Positions 1 through 7,383 of a stretch of 16,070 bases of DNA are shown piece by piece; the stretch's first letter is position 1, and each line of letters starts with the position of its first letter. The position numbers and the translations under genes were made by a program. Origin of the DNA: Lachnospiraceae bacterium (lineage in GTDB: Bacteria > Bacillota > Clostridia > Lachnospirales > Lachnospiraceae); the NCBI GenBank assembly GCA_900759665.1, contig CAAEWE010000071.1:1-16070 (forward strand), given 5' to 3'. The notes under the pieces were generated by a model. The model was not told the DNA's origin, made no database searches, and worked only from the letters and a program-made list of their open reading frames with translations.

Positions 1-62
1 CAATTTTGGTGTACACAGCTCACGGTTATTCAAAAAATCCAAGGCAAAAATCATATTTACAC

Positions 63-90
63 TGCGGACATAAGAAATATTATGGGCGCA
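63..90. repeat. imperfect inverted repeat downstream of the metal ATPase
   Basis: Arms TGCGGACATAA (63-73) and TTATGGGCGCA (80-90) pair at 9 of 11 positions around a 6-nt loop. It lies about 25 nt past the ATPase stop codon. Read on the minus strand it is not followed by an immediate U-tract, only by scattered T runs further on, so it is at best a poor terminator and may be chance. The rest of 1-114 holds no gene that can be supported. Confidence 0.25.
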
Positions 91-114
91 TACCATTATT
101 TGGTGTTGGAAGTT

Positions 115-2214
115 TTAGTGTATTGTCTGTGTCTCTTCCTGATCCAGCAGATTATTCATACTCTTCAGACTGATCAGGATCGTAGAGGTGTTATGGAACA
201 GTGCTGACATGGTCGGCTGGAATATTCCGGCAATGCCAAGTACGATCAGGCATGTGTTGATGCCGACGATCAGACGATAATTCTTGTTGATCCTGCGCAC
301 CATCGCATCACTGAGCTGCTTCAATGTCGCAATCTCATAGAGATCATCGGCACTGATGGTGACATCAGCAATCTCTCTGGCAATCTCTGCTCCGTCACTA
401 ATGGCAATGCCAACGCTTGCCTCGGACAACGCAGGAGAATCATTGATGCCGTCTCCGATCATAATAACCTTTCGTCCGGCATTCTTTTCCTTTTCCACAA
501 ACTTTGCCTTATCCTCCGGCAGCACCTCGGAATAATACGCATCCACGCCCACCTTATCGGCGATCGTTGATGCGATCCGGTCACTGTCTCCGGTCATCAT
601 AACCACCTTAGAGATACCGTACTGCTTCAACCGGTGGATCACCTCCGGTGCCTCCTTGCGAAGCGGATCCTCAATACAGATGACTGCCGCAAGCAGTCCG
701 TCAATCGCCATATACAAATGAGAATACTGCTCCGGAAGCTCCTCAAAAAGCTGCTTTTTGTCCTCCGGGATCTTTGCATTTTCATCCTCAAAGACAAAAT
801 GGTAACTGCCGATGATGACCTTCCTGCTCTCCAGTGTCGAATAAATGCCGTGGGCAACAATATATTCCACTTTGGAATGAAGCTCCTCATGAACCAGATT
901 GCGTTCTATTGCCTTATTCACAACCGCCTTTGCCATGGAATGAGGAAAATGCTCTTCCAGACAGGCTGCGATCCGAAGAAGCTCATCAGATGTCTGTCCG
1001 TTGAAGGAGATCACATCCACGACGGTAGGCTGTGCCTTTGTCAGTGTGCCTGTTTTGTCAAACACGATCGTATCCGCCTCTGCCATTGCCTCCAGATATT
1101 TTCCGCCCTTAACGGTAATATCATATGTACTTGCCTCGCGGATCGCTGATAATACCGTCAGCGGCATAGCAAGCTTTAATGCACAGGAAAAATCTACCAT
1201 CAGGACAGACAATGCCTTAGTGGTATTGCGCGTGAGCAGCCAGACAAGACCTGTACCTGCAAAGGTGTACGGCACCAGACGATCCGCCAGATGCGCCGCC
1301 TTACCCTCCAGGGAGGATTTCAGCTTTTCAGATTTCTCGATCATAGTCATGATCTTTTCATACTTGCTGGATCCGTTTGCCTCCCTGACCCGGATGGTAA
1401 TCCCGCCTTCCTCCACAACAGTACCTGCATAGGCGTAGCCGCCCTCTGCTTTGCGTACCGGATTCGATTCTCCGGTCATGGATGCCTGATTGACCATAGC
1501 CTCTCCAGCGACCACATCACCATCAAACGGAATCACATTGCCCATATGGATCACAACCTGGTCTCCCGCCTGTACAGAGGTAACCTCCTCCAGCTCTTCT
1601 CTGCCATCCCGCAGTACCCAGACCTTGCTGATATTTAAGGACATGCTGCGCGCCAGATCTCCGACAGACTTCTTGTGAGTCCATTCCTCCAGAATCTCTC
1701 CAATGCTCAAAAGGAACATCACTGAGCTTGCTGTGGTATGATCTCCACGGAAAACAGATACACCGATCGCCGTGCCATCCAGAACCGGCACCTCAATCTT
1801 TCCCTTGGCCAGAGTACATAACCCTTCCCAGATATACTTCACCGACTTCACGGTTGCGATCCCGGCCCGTATGGACATTGGCAGAAAAATTTTGGTTCCG
1901 TAATGTAAGATCACCTGATCCATTAATTTGTCCCAATAAAAACGGTTCATTTCCCGCCCGGAATTTTTAATAAAATCCTCTGGTACCTCAATGCGCTCAT
2001 AGGAGAACCGACGTAATGCGTGTATCACATCTTCTCTGTCTCCCGAAAAGCAGATGGTTACATCACAGGTTCTCTCCTGAATCTTTACATTCTGAATAAA
2101 ATCATAACCCGTCAGATAATATTGAAGCGTATCTGCCTGGGCAAAGGTCATTCTTGTCTGTGCGGCATGAATACGGATCCTTCCCTTAATTTCATGTTTG
2201 ATTTGAAATTTCAT
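115..2214 (-). CDS. P1B-type heavy-metal-translocating ATPase, atypical metal site
   Basis: A 699-aa P-type ATPase that should move a metal cation across the membrane using ATP. Domains in order: a degenerate HMA-like N-domain (about 1-75) without the usual CxxC; membrane segments around 95-175; actuator domain with TGES (247-250); a membrane segment carrying the ion-site motif; phosphorylation loop DKTGTLT with Asp386; an N-domain; GDGxND at 587-592; and a last membrane pair at about 645-685. The canonical CPC of copper/zinc/cadmium pumps is replaced by F-S-C (342-344, followed by ALKL), and the HP dipeptide of the nucleotide domain appears as H425-S426. The substrate therefore cannot be named from motifs. 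The start has a weak GGGGA-type ribosome site. It is the second gene of an operon, 21 nt after the small acidic protein. P-type ATPase is certain; metal specificity is open. Confidence 0.93.
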   Translation of the reverse strand: MKFQIKHEIKGRIRIHAAQTRMTFAQADTLQYYLTGYDFIQNVKIQERTCDVTICFSGDREDVIHALRRFSYERIEVPEDFIKNSGREMNRFYWDKLMDQVILHYGTKIFLPMSIRAGIATVKSVKYIWEGLCTLAKGKIEVPVLDGTAIGVSVFRGDHTTASSVMFLLSIGEILEEWTHKKSVGDLARSMSLNISKVWVLRDGREELEEVTSVQAGDQVVIHMGNVIPFDGDVVAGEAMVNQASMTGESNPVRKAEGGYAYAGTVVEEGGITIRVREANGSSKYEKIMTMIEKSEKLKSSLEGKAAHLADRLVPYTFAGTGLVWLLTRNTTKALSVLMVDFSCALKLAMPLTVLSAIREASTYDITVKGGKYLEAMAEADTIVFDKTGTLTKAQPTVVDVISFNGQTSDELLRIAACLEEHFPHSMAKAVVNKAIERNLVHEELHSKVEYIVAHGIYSTLESRKVIIGSYHFVFEDENAKIPEDKKQLFEELPEQYSHLYMAIDGLLAAVICIEDPLRKEAPEVIHRLKQYGISKVVMMTGDSDRIASTIADKVGVDAYYSEVLPEDKAKFVEKEKNAGRKVIMIGDGINDSPALSEASVGIAISDGAEIAREIADVTISADDLYEIATLKQLSDAMVRRINKNYRLIVGINTCLIVLGIAGIFQPTMSALFHNTSTILISLKSMNNLLDQEETQTIH

Positions 2215-2235
2215 TTAAATTCCCCGTTTCATCCA

Positions 2236-2541
2236 TTACTCTTCTGTTACTTCCTCAAAAGACTCCTCCTCAGAAGCCTCGTCTTCAAACTCCTCTGCCT
2301 GCGCTGCACGATCCTCATTGATCTGCTTTGCCTCTGCATAAATGTCCTCTGCATTTTCCTGAACAGTGGTGGCAGTCTTTAATACACACTCCTTCGCACG
2401 CAGAACTGCTGCAGTGCAGTTTGTGTAAAGCTTCTTTGCATCATCACTTGCAAGGAGCTTAACACCAGCTGTACCAAACAATACACCGGCTGCAAAAATG
2501 CCGGTCTTTGCCTTATCAATCTTCTTCAAACAATCTAACAT
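2236..2541 (-). CDS. small acidic membrane-anchored protein, DUF6110-like
   Basis: A 101-aa protein. A hydrophobic, Gly/Ala-rich segment (about 13-32) could form one membrane helix. A short positively charged stretch with two cysteines follows, and the tail from about residue 65 on is very rich in Glu/Asp. I recognise it as resembling DUF6110 proteins that sit beside P-type metal ATPases in Clostridia; this comes from memory and was not searched. A perfect AGGAGG lies 8 nt before the ATG, and the ATPase gene follows after 21 nt, so the two are surely co-transcribed. The acidic tail could bind or buffer cations for the pump, which is inference. No enzymatic motif is visible. Confidence 0.8.
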   Translation of the reverse strand: MLDCLKKIDKAKTGIFAAGVLFGTAGVKLLASDDAKKLYTNCTAAVLRAKECVLKTATTVQENAEDIYAEAKQINEDRAAQAEEFEDEASEEESFEEVTEE

Positions 2542-2591
2542 AAATTTTGCCTCCTATTCTGAATAAATACTCTTTGATGGGTTTAACTTTT

Positions 2592-2620
2592 TTTATACAC
2601 TCTCATTTCAGAGAAATCAA
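2592..2620 (-). promoter_or_regulatory. sigma-A-type promoter of the DUF6110-ATPase operon
   Basis: On the minus strand, TTGATT (2615-2620) and TATAAA (2592-2597) are separated by exactly 17 nt. They lie about 50 nt upstream of the DUF6110 start codon. The -35 box abuts the U-tract of the antiporter terminator, so the operon gets its own start just where the upstream transcript should end. Confidence 0.55.
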
Positions 2621-2660
2621 GAAAAAACCTCTTATCGAAAAACATTATCAATAAGAGGCC
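2621..2660 (-). terminator. intrinsic terminator of the antiporter gene
   Basis: Stem arms CCTCTTAT (2628-2635) and ATAAGAGG (2651-2658) are perfectly complementary. Three more inner pairs (one a G-U) are possible. On the minus strand the hairpin is followed directly by TTTTTT (2622-2627). It lies about 55 nt past the antiporter stop codon. Confidence 0.85.
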
Positions 2661-2712
2661 TTGTATTGATCAATATAGCAAAATTTATCCGCTTCCCGTA
2701 GATACAGTCCGC

Positions 2713-4308
2713 TCACACCTGACTCACCACAAGAATATCATTTTCACGGATCACCGTATTTCCATTTGGTATTTTCACCTGATCCTCCCGCATCAGGACA
2801 AGCACCAGACTCCCTTCCTCCAGCTTCACTCTGGAAAGAGGCAGACCGATCCAGGGACTTTCTTTATCAATCGAAATTTCTGACAAGTACAGTCCTAAAT
2901 GCTCCTCCGGCGACAATGCGCTCAGCACGATACGGTCACCTTCCCGGATCACCGTGTCACCATTCGGCACGATACGCTCCTCTCCCCGCAGGATCAATAC
3001 CAGCAGCAGATCCGGCAGCGAAACAATATCCCTGATCTTTTTGCCGCTCCATGGATGATTCTTTTTTACCGCAATCTTCACAAACTCCACCGGCACTTCC
3101 TCCGAATAATCACTGAAGGTCTTCATGACATTATTCCTGTCATCGATCATATCCAGCTTGCGTGCCATAAATCCCAACAGGGAACCCTGAATACTGATGG
3201 AAAACAGCACGATAAATATTACGATATGAAAGAGATCATTTTTGGTGTATGCCGGATCCACAGTTGCCAGAATGGCAAATACAATGGATGCAGCCCCCCG
3301 AAGCCCCGACCATGCGACCAGAAGCTGCTGACGCACCGGGCAGCGAAACGGTGTCAGAATAGCAAATACGGAAACCGGTCTTGCCACAAATGTCAGGAAT
3401 AATGCAATGGCAAACGCTACCGGAATGATTCCCGGCAGAGCGGACGGAAATGCCAGAAGTCCCAGCAGAAAAAAGATCAGCATCTGCATCAGTCCGGTGA
3501 GTCCATCAAAAAAATGCACCAATGACTTCTTATTATGGAGGGGACGATTCCCCAAGATCAATCCTGCCAGATATGTGGAAAGATATCCATTGCCCCCCAG
3601 TACAGCTGCCCCGGCATACGCAAGCAGTGCCATGCTGAACACAAAGATCGTATCCACACCATCACCGGTATTTTTCATCTGTGACAGTACCCATGCCCCA
3701 AATGCCGCTACGATCACTCCGATCAGAATACCAAATACCAGCTGCAGTACTATCAGACGTAACAGGCTTCCTCCGGTAAAGCCTCCCTTCATCACTGCCA
3801 GAATGATCACGGTCAGCATATAAGAACACGGATCATTACTGCCACTCTCCATCTCCAGCATAGACGCGGTATTGTCCTTTAAATTGAGCTGTCTGGAACG
3901 AAGAATCGAAAACACCGAAGCGGCATCCGTAGAGCTTAAAACCGCACCGATCAGCATACTTTCCCAAAACCGGAAATGAAGAACGCCATAGCAGAAAAAT
4001 CCGGTTGTCACTGCCGTCAGAAGCACTCCCACCGTCGAAAGCAGCACCGCCTTTCCTGCTACGGGTTTCGCTTGTTTCCAGTTGGTACCAAATCCACCGT
4101 AAAACATAATAAATATCAAAGAAACCGTGCAGATCTCCTCCGCAATCCTGTAATTATCAAAAGAAATCTTTAACAGGCCATCGGTTCCAAAAAGCATTCC
4201 AAGTATAATAAACGCCAATAAAACAGGAATACCGATTTTTGATGACAGCTTATTTAAAAACAGACACAATAAAATGATCACCGTAACGATCAATATGTAA
4301 TTTGTCAT
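2713..4308 (-). CDS. CPA1-family cation/proton antiporter with two RCK_C (TrkA_C) domains
   Basis: A 531-aa inner-membrane antiporter that probably exchanges K+ or Na+ for protons; it resembles the NhaP2/CvrA class of potassium/proton antiporters. About 12 hydrophobic helices fill residues 1-385. The CPA1 signatures TDAA (127-130), SNDP with N158-D159 at the ion site, and WSGLRGA (333-339) are present. Two consecutive C-terminal RCK_C repeats (about 400-465 and 475-531) each contain a P-N-G-(D/N)-T-V-I-R-E-(G/N)-D motif; such domains often sense small ligands, including cyclic di-AMP in Firmicutes. The reading frame extends 30 codons upstream to 4398, but that stretch is hydrophilic and lacks a ribosome site. 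The chosen ATG has AGGAGG 5 nt away (4314-4319) and begins directly with a membrane helix. It has its own terminator, so it is probably monocistronic. Confidence 0.93.
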   Translation of the reverse strand: MTNYILIVTVIILLCLFLNKLSSKIGIPVLLAFIILGMLFGTDGLLKISFDNYRIAEEICTVSLIFIMFYGGFGTNWKQAKPVAGKAVLLSTVGVLLTAVTTGFFCYGVLHFRFWESMLIGAVLSSTDAASVFSILRSRQLNLKDNTASMLEMESGSNDPCSYMLTVIILAVMKGGFTGGSLLRLIVLQLVFGILIGVIVAAFGAWVLSQMKNTGDGVDTIFVFSMALLAYAGAAVLGGNGYLSTYLAGLILGNRPLHNKKSLVHFFDGLTGLMQMLIFFLLGLLAFPSALPGIIPVAFAIALFLTFVARPVSVFAILTPFRCPVRQQLLVAWSGLRGAASIVFAILATVDPAYTKNDLFHIVIFIVLFSISIQGSLLGFMARKLDMIDDRNNVMKTFSDYSEEVPVEFVKIAVKKNHPWSGKKIRDIVSLPDLLLVLILRGEERIVPNGDTVIREGDRIVLSALSPEEHLGLYLSEISIDKESPWIGLPLSRVKLEEGSLVLVLMREDQVKIPNGNTVIRENDILVVSQV

Positions 4309-4409
4309 ACATTCCTCCTTCTTCTTCCATTCATACACGATGTCCCATGCCACGAAATCAAGATATGATCTGTAATCATTTTCCCATTTCTGCGGCATAT
4401 ATAGACAAA

Positions 4410-4438
4410 ATCATACCGTAAAACCGGCACAAATACAA
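4410..4438 (-). promoter_or_regulatory. candidate promoter of the antiporter gene
   Basis: On the minus strand, TTGTAT (4433-4438) and TATGAT (4410-4415) are 17 nt apart. Predicted transcription would begin near 4403, only about 5 nt before the upstream in-frame ATG at 4398. That independently favours translation from 4308. The -35 box is weak (3 of 6). Confidence 0.4.
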
Positions 4439-4516
4439 TATATGAATAAAACTCGAAAAAATATTAACGCAGATACCGGTAATATGTTAATTTTCAATGA
4501 ATTCCTTTAATTTTTC

Positions 4517-4545
4517 TTGACCTTACGGAGGGTTGCAGATAAGAT
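4517..4545 (+). promoter_or_regulatory. candidate promoter of the GH3 gene
   Basis: TTGACC (4517-4522) and TAAGAT (4540-4545) are separated by 17 nt on the plus strand. An overlapping alternative is TTGCAG (4533-4538) with TATATT (4556-4561), also 17 nt apart. Both give leaders of roughly 60-75 nt before the GH3 start. The remaining divergent region (4439-4516) is AT-rich, with only a short ATTAAC/GTTAAT dyad at 4463-4491. Confidence 0.45.
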
Positions 4546-4585
4546 GATATGAGATTATATTGCAAATGCTATCGTGCATCTGCAA
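4533..4585. repeat. nested inverted repeats in the GH3 promoter/leader, possible operator
   Basis: A perfect 8-bp pair, TTGCAGAT (4533-4540) and ATCTGCAA (4578-4585), brackets the candidate -10 boxes. The right arm also takes part in a second, tighter near-palindrome: TGCAAATGC (4561-4569), 6-nt spacer, GCATCTGCA (4576-4584), with one mismatch. The right half can therefore pair with either partner. This suits an operator for a sugar-responsive regulator or alternative leader RNA folds. No regulator gene is present in the window. Confidence 0.45.
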
Positions 4586-4623
4586 TACTGCGGAAATATA
4601 ACAAAGAAAGGTAAGGTTATTTT

Positions 4624-7383
4624 ATGATACAGACAACAAAAACGCTTGACTGGGATAAATATCTGAAAACGGCTGCCCGGGTGGTTTCCGAAGGAATTGT
4701 GATGCTGAAAAATGAACATCAGGCTCTTCCTTTGAAGCCCGGTGAGGAGATTGCATTATTTGGCCGGATACAGTTTCATTATTATAAAAGCGGTACCGGC
4801 TCCGGCGGTATGGTTAATGTCTCCAAGGTGACAAACATCGTCGATGGTCTGCAGGAAAGCGGTGTGAAATTAAATCAGGAGCTCTTGGACGTGTACCGGA
4901 AATGGGACAGTGAAAATCCATTCGACCTCGGAGACGGCTGGGGCAAGGAACCCTGGTCCCAAAGGGAAATGCCATTGGAGGACTCCCTGGCTGCTCACGT
5001 TGCTGATCACTGTCAGACTGCCATTGCAGTGATCGGCCGTACTGCCGGGGAGGAGCAGGACAATTCCCTTACAGAGGGTTCCTACCTTTTATCCTCTGAC
5101 GAGAAGCAGATGCTCTCCACCGTTCGCCGTCATTTTCCAAAAATGATCGTCCTGTTAAATGTGGGAAACATTATTGATATGAATGAGCTTCTGGAAATCG
5201 CTCCGGATGCGATCTTATATGTATGGCAAGGTGGAATGACAGGCGGTACCGGCACAGCGGATGTTCTGACCGGTCGTGTCAGTCCCTGTGGCAAGCTGAC
5301 AGATACCATTGCAAAGCATGTCAAAGATTATCCATCCGCTCCTTACTTCGGAGATCCTGTGCGAAATTTCTATTCCGAGGATATCTATGTGGGATACCGC
5401 TATTTTGAAACATTTGCCCCGGATAAGGTACTGTATCCTTTCGGTTTCGGACTCTCTTATACCACTTTCCGGCTTGAGACAGACGATGTCAAAGAACTGT
5501 CCGACAAATGGGACTTTACTATAACCGTCACCAATACCGGAAGCTGCTCCGGCAAAGAAGTGGTACAGATCTACTGTGAAGCACCTCAAGGTAAACTTGG
5601 CAAACCGGTGCGTGCATTGTGTGGCTACGAAAAGACGAAAACTCTGACACCGGGCGAATCCCAGACTTTGACCATCTCTGTCAGCAAAGCACAGATCGCA
5701 TCCTATGATGACTCCGGTATTTCCGGCCATGCTCACTGCTTTATTCTGGAGGATGGGGACTATCATTTTTATGTAGGATCGGACGTCCGACATGCCAAGA
5801 AAACATATACCTGTACACAAAATGGTACACTTGTGATTTCCAGCCACCAACAGGCTCTCGCTCCTGTAGAAGCATTTGAACGCATCAAGCCGGTACAGAC
5901 AGTAGACGGATACGAGCCACAGATGGAAGCCGTGCCTCTTTCTGAAGTGGACGAAGTACAACGCCGTCTTGAAAATCTTCCGAAGGAAATCCCATTTACC
6001 GGTGATCAAGGGATCCGCCTCCGGGATGTCCGAAAAGACACCCACACCATGGAAGAATTTATTGCCCAGATGACCGATTACGATCTCGCCTGTATGATCC
6101 GCGGAGAGGGCATGAACAGCCCAAGAGTCACTGCCGGTACTGCTTCCGCATTCGGCGGTGTTTCCCCGGAGCTGGAATCCCTTGGCGTTCCCTGCGGCTG
6201 CTGCGATGATGGTCCTTCCGGCATGCGCCTTGACTGCGGCACCAAAGCATTCAGTCTGCCAAACGGCACAATGATGGCATGTACCTTTAATCGGACACTG
6301 CTCACAGAGCTTTTTGCCCAGACCGGTCTTGAAATGATCGCAAATAAGGTGGACTGCCTCTTGGGACCGGGAATGAATATTCACCGTCATCCGTTAAACG
6401 GCAGAAACTTTGAATATTTTTCAGAAGATCCTTATCTGACCGGAACCATTGCATCGGCTCAGCTTCGTGGACTCCATCAGTCCGGCGTCACCGGCACCAT
6501 CAAGCACTTCTGCGGCAATAATCAGGAAACAAACCGTCATGATACCAACGGCGTCATCTCTGAGCGTGCCCTGAGAGAGATTTATCTGAAGGGCTTTGAG
6601 ATCGCTGTCAAAGAAGGACATGCCGATTCTGTTATGACCACCTATGGACCAATTAACGGAGTCTGGACGGCCGGAAACTTTGATCTCACAACACAGATCC
6701 TGCGAAATGACTGGGGCTTTACCGGCTTTACCATGACAGACTGGTGGGCCAACATCAACCGCCGCGGTCAGGCAGTGGATAAGTCAGATTTTGCCGCTAT
6801 GGCGATCGCCCAAAATGATGTATATATGGTATGTGCCATTGGTGCAGAAAATGATGACAATATTCTTGCCTCTTTGGAAAATGGTACTCTGCAGCGCAGT
6901 GAGCTTCAGAGAAATGCTGCGAATATCTGCCGTTTCCTCATGAATACACAGGCCATGGCACGTCTGGAAGGCACCGAAACAAAAATTGATATTATCAACC
7001 GTCCGGCAGATGAATCTGATGTTGACGAGTCCTCCGTGAAATTCTATGAGCTCGACAGAAAACTTACCATTGATCTGACGGATATCTGTACCAATAAAGG
7101 GACAAACCACAGCTTTGGTCTTGATATCAAAACCATGGGACGTTATAAGATGACGCTGACTGCCAGCTCTACACAGAGCGAGGTGGCCCAGATCCCTGTC
7201 ACCCTCTTTAGTCTGGGAACGGCATATGGAACATTTACATGGAATGGCACAAACGGTCTGCCTGTTTCCTATGAAACAGAGATTCCTCTGTTCTCCAAAT
7301 ATACCAACCTGCGTCTCTTCTTTGCACAAGGTGGTTTGACGATGCACAGCATCTCTTTTGAGCTGATATCAACAGAGCTGTAA
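4624..7383 (+). CDS. glycoside hydrolase family 3 (beta-glucosidase type), permuted domain order
   Basis: A 919-aa cytoplasmic enzyme (no signal peptide) that should release sugars from the non-reducing end of beta-linked glycosides or oligosaccharides. The usual GH3 order is swapped. The alpha/beta C-domain comes first (about 15-280), with GRTAGEEQD at 138-146 in which E143 is the candidate acid/base. A fibronectin-III-like domain follows (about 295-390). The TIM-barrel N-domain is second (about 475-780), with the conserved KHF-NNQETNR segment (627-638) and the nucleophile D706 in MTDWW. A beta-rich C-terminal extension (about 800-919) has no clear match and could be a carbohydrate-binding or packing domain. 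The same inverted layout is known from Ruminococcus albus and Butyrivibrio beta-glucosidases. The ribosome site is AAGG, 7 nt before the ATG. It stands alone and converges on jetD. Exact substrate unknown. Confidence 0.95.
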   Translation: MIQTTKTLDWDKYLKTAARVVSEGIVMLKNEHQALPLKPGEEIALFGRIQFHYYKSGTGSGGMVNVSKVTNIVDGLQESGVKLNQELLDVYRKWDSENPFDLGDGWGKEPWSQREMPLEDSLAAHVADHCQTAIAVIGRTAGEEQDNSLTEGSYLLSSDEKQMLSTVRRHFPKMIVLLNVGNIIDMNELLEIAPDAILYVWQGGMTGGTGTADVLTGRVSPCGKLTDTIAKHVKDYPSAPYFGDPVRNFYSEDIYVGYRYFETFAPDKVLYPFGFGLSYTTFRLETDDVKELSDKWDFTITVTNTGSCSGKEVVQIYCEAPQGKLGKPVRALCGYEKTKTLTPGESQTLTISVSKAQIASYDDSGISGHAHCFILEDGDYHFYVGSDVRHAKKTYTCTQNGTLVISSHQQALAPVEAFERIKPVQTVDGYEPQMEAVPLSEVDEVQRRLENLPKEIPFTGDQGIRLRDVRKDTHTMEEFIAQMTDYDLACMIRGEGMNSPRVTAGTASAFGGVSPELESLGVPCGCCDDGPSGMRLDCGTKAFSLPNGTMMACTFNRTLLTELFAQTGLEMIANKVDCLLGPGMNIHRHPLNGRNFEYFSEDPYLTGTIASAQLRGLHQSGVTGTIKHFCGNNQETNRHDTNGVISERALREIYLKGFEIAVKEGHADSVMTTYGPINGVWTAGNFDLTTQILRNDWGFTGFTMTDWWANINRRGQAVDKSDFAAMAIAQNDVYMVCAIGAENDDNILASLENGTLQRSELQRNAANICRFLMNTQAMARLEGTETKIDIINRPADESDVDESSVKFYELDRKLTIDLTDICTNKGTNHSFGLDIKTMGRYKMTLTASSTQSEVAQIPVTLFSLGTAYGTFTWNGTNGLPVSYETEIPLFSKYTNLRLFFAQGGLTMHSISFELISTEL

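Noticed and set aside
1..60. Short minus-strand frame starting at an ATG near 54 and running off the left edge
   Set aside because: No ribosome site in front of the ATG and too few codons to judge. A competing plus-strand frame ending at a TAA (71-73) is equally unsupported.
634..1149. 171-codon plus-strand frame inside the metal ATPase gene
   Set aside because: Antisense to the conserved phosphorylation and nucleotide domains, with no ribosome site or family resemblance noticed.
2899..3402. 167-codon plus-strand frame inside the antiporter gene
   Set aside because: Composition is that of an antisense shadow, with many His/Gln/Pro/Arg, and it lies wholly under conserved antiporter and RCK_C sequence.
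5215..6390. 391-codon open frame antisense to the GH3 gene
   Set aside because: The protein has no recognisable family and is rich in Cys/His/Ile as expected for a reverse-strand shadow. The plus-strand GH3 motifs in the same bases are unmistakable.
6784..7347. 187-codon minus-strand frame inside the GH3 gene, directly downstream in line with jetD
   Set aside because: It could look like a fifth gene of the jet operon, but it is fully antisense to the GH3 C-terminal region, has no clear ribosome site and no family resemblance.
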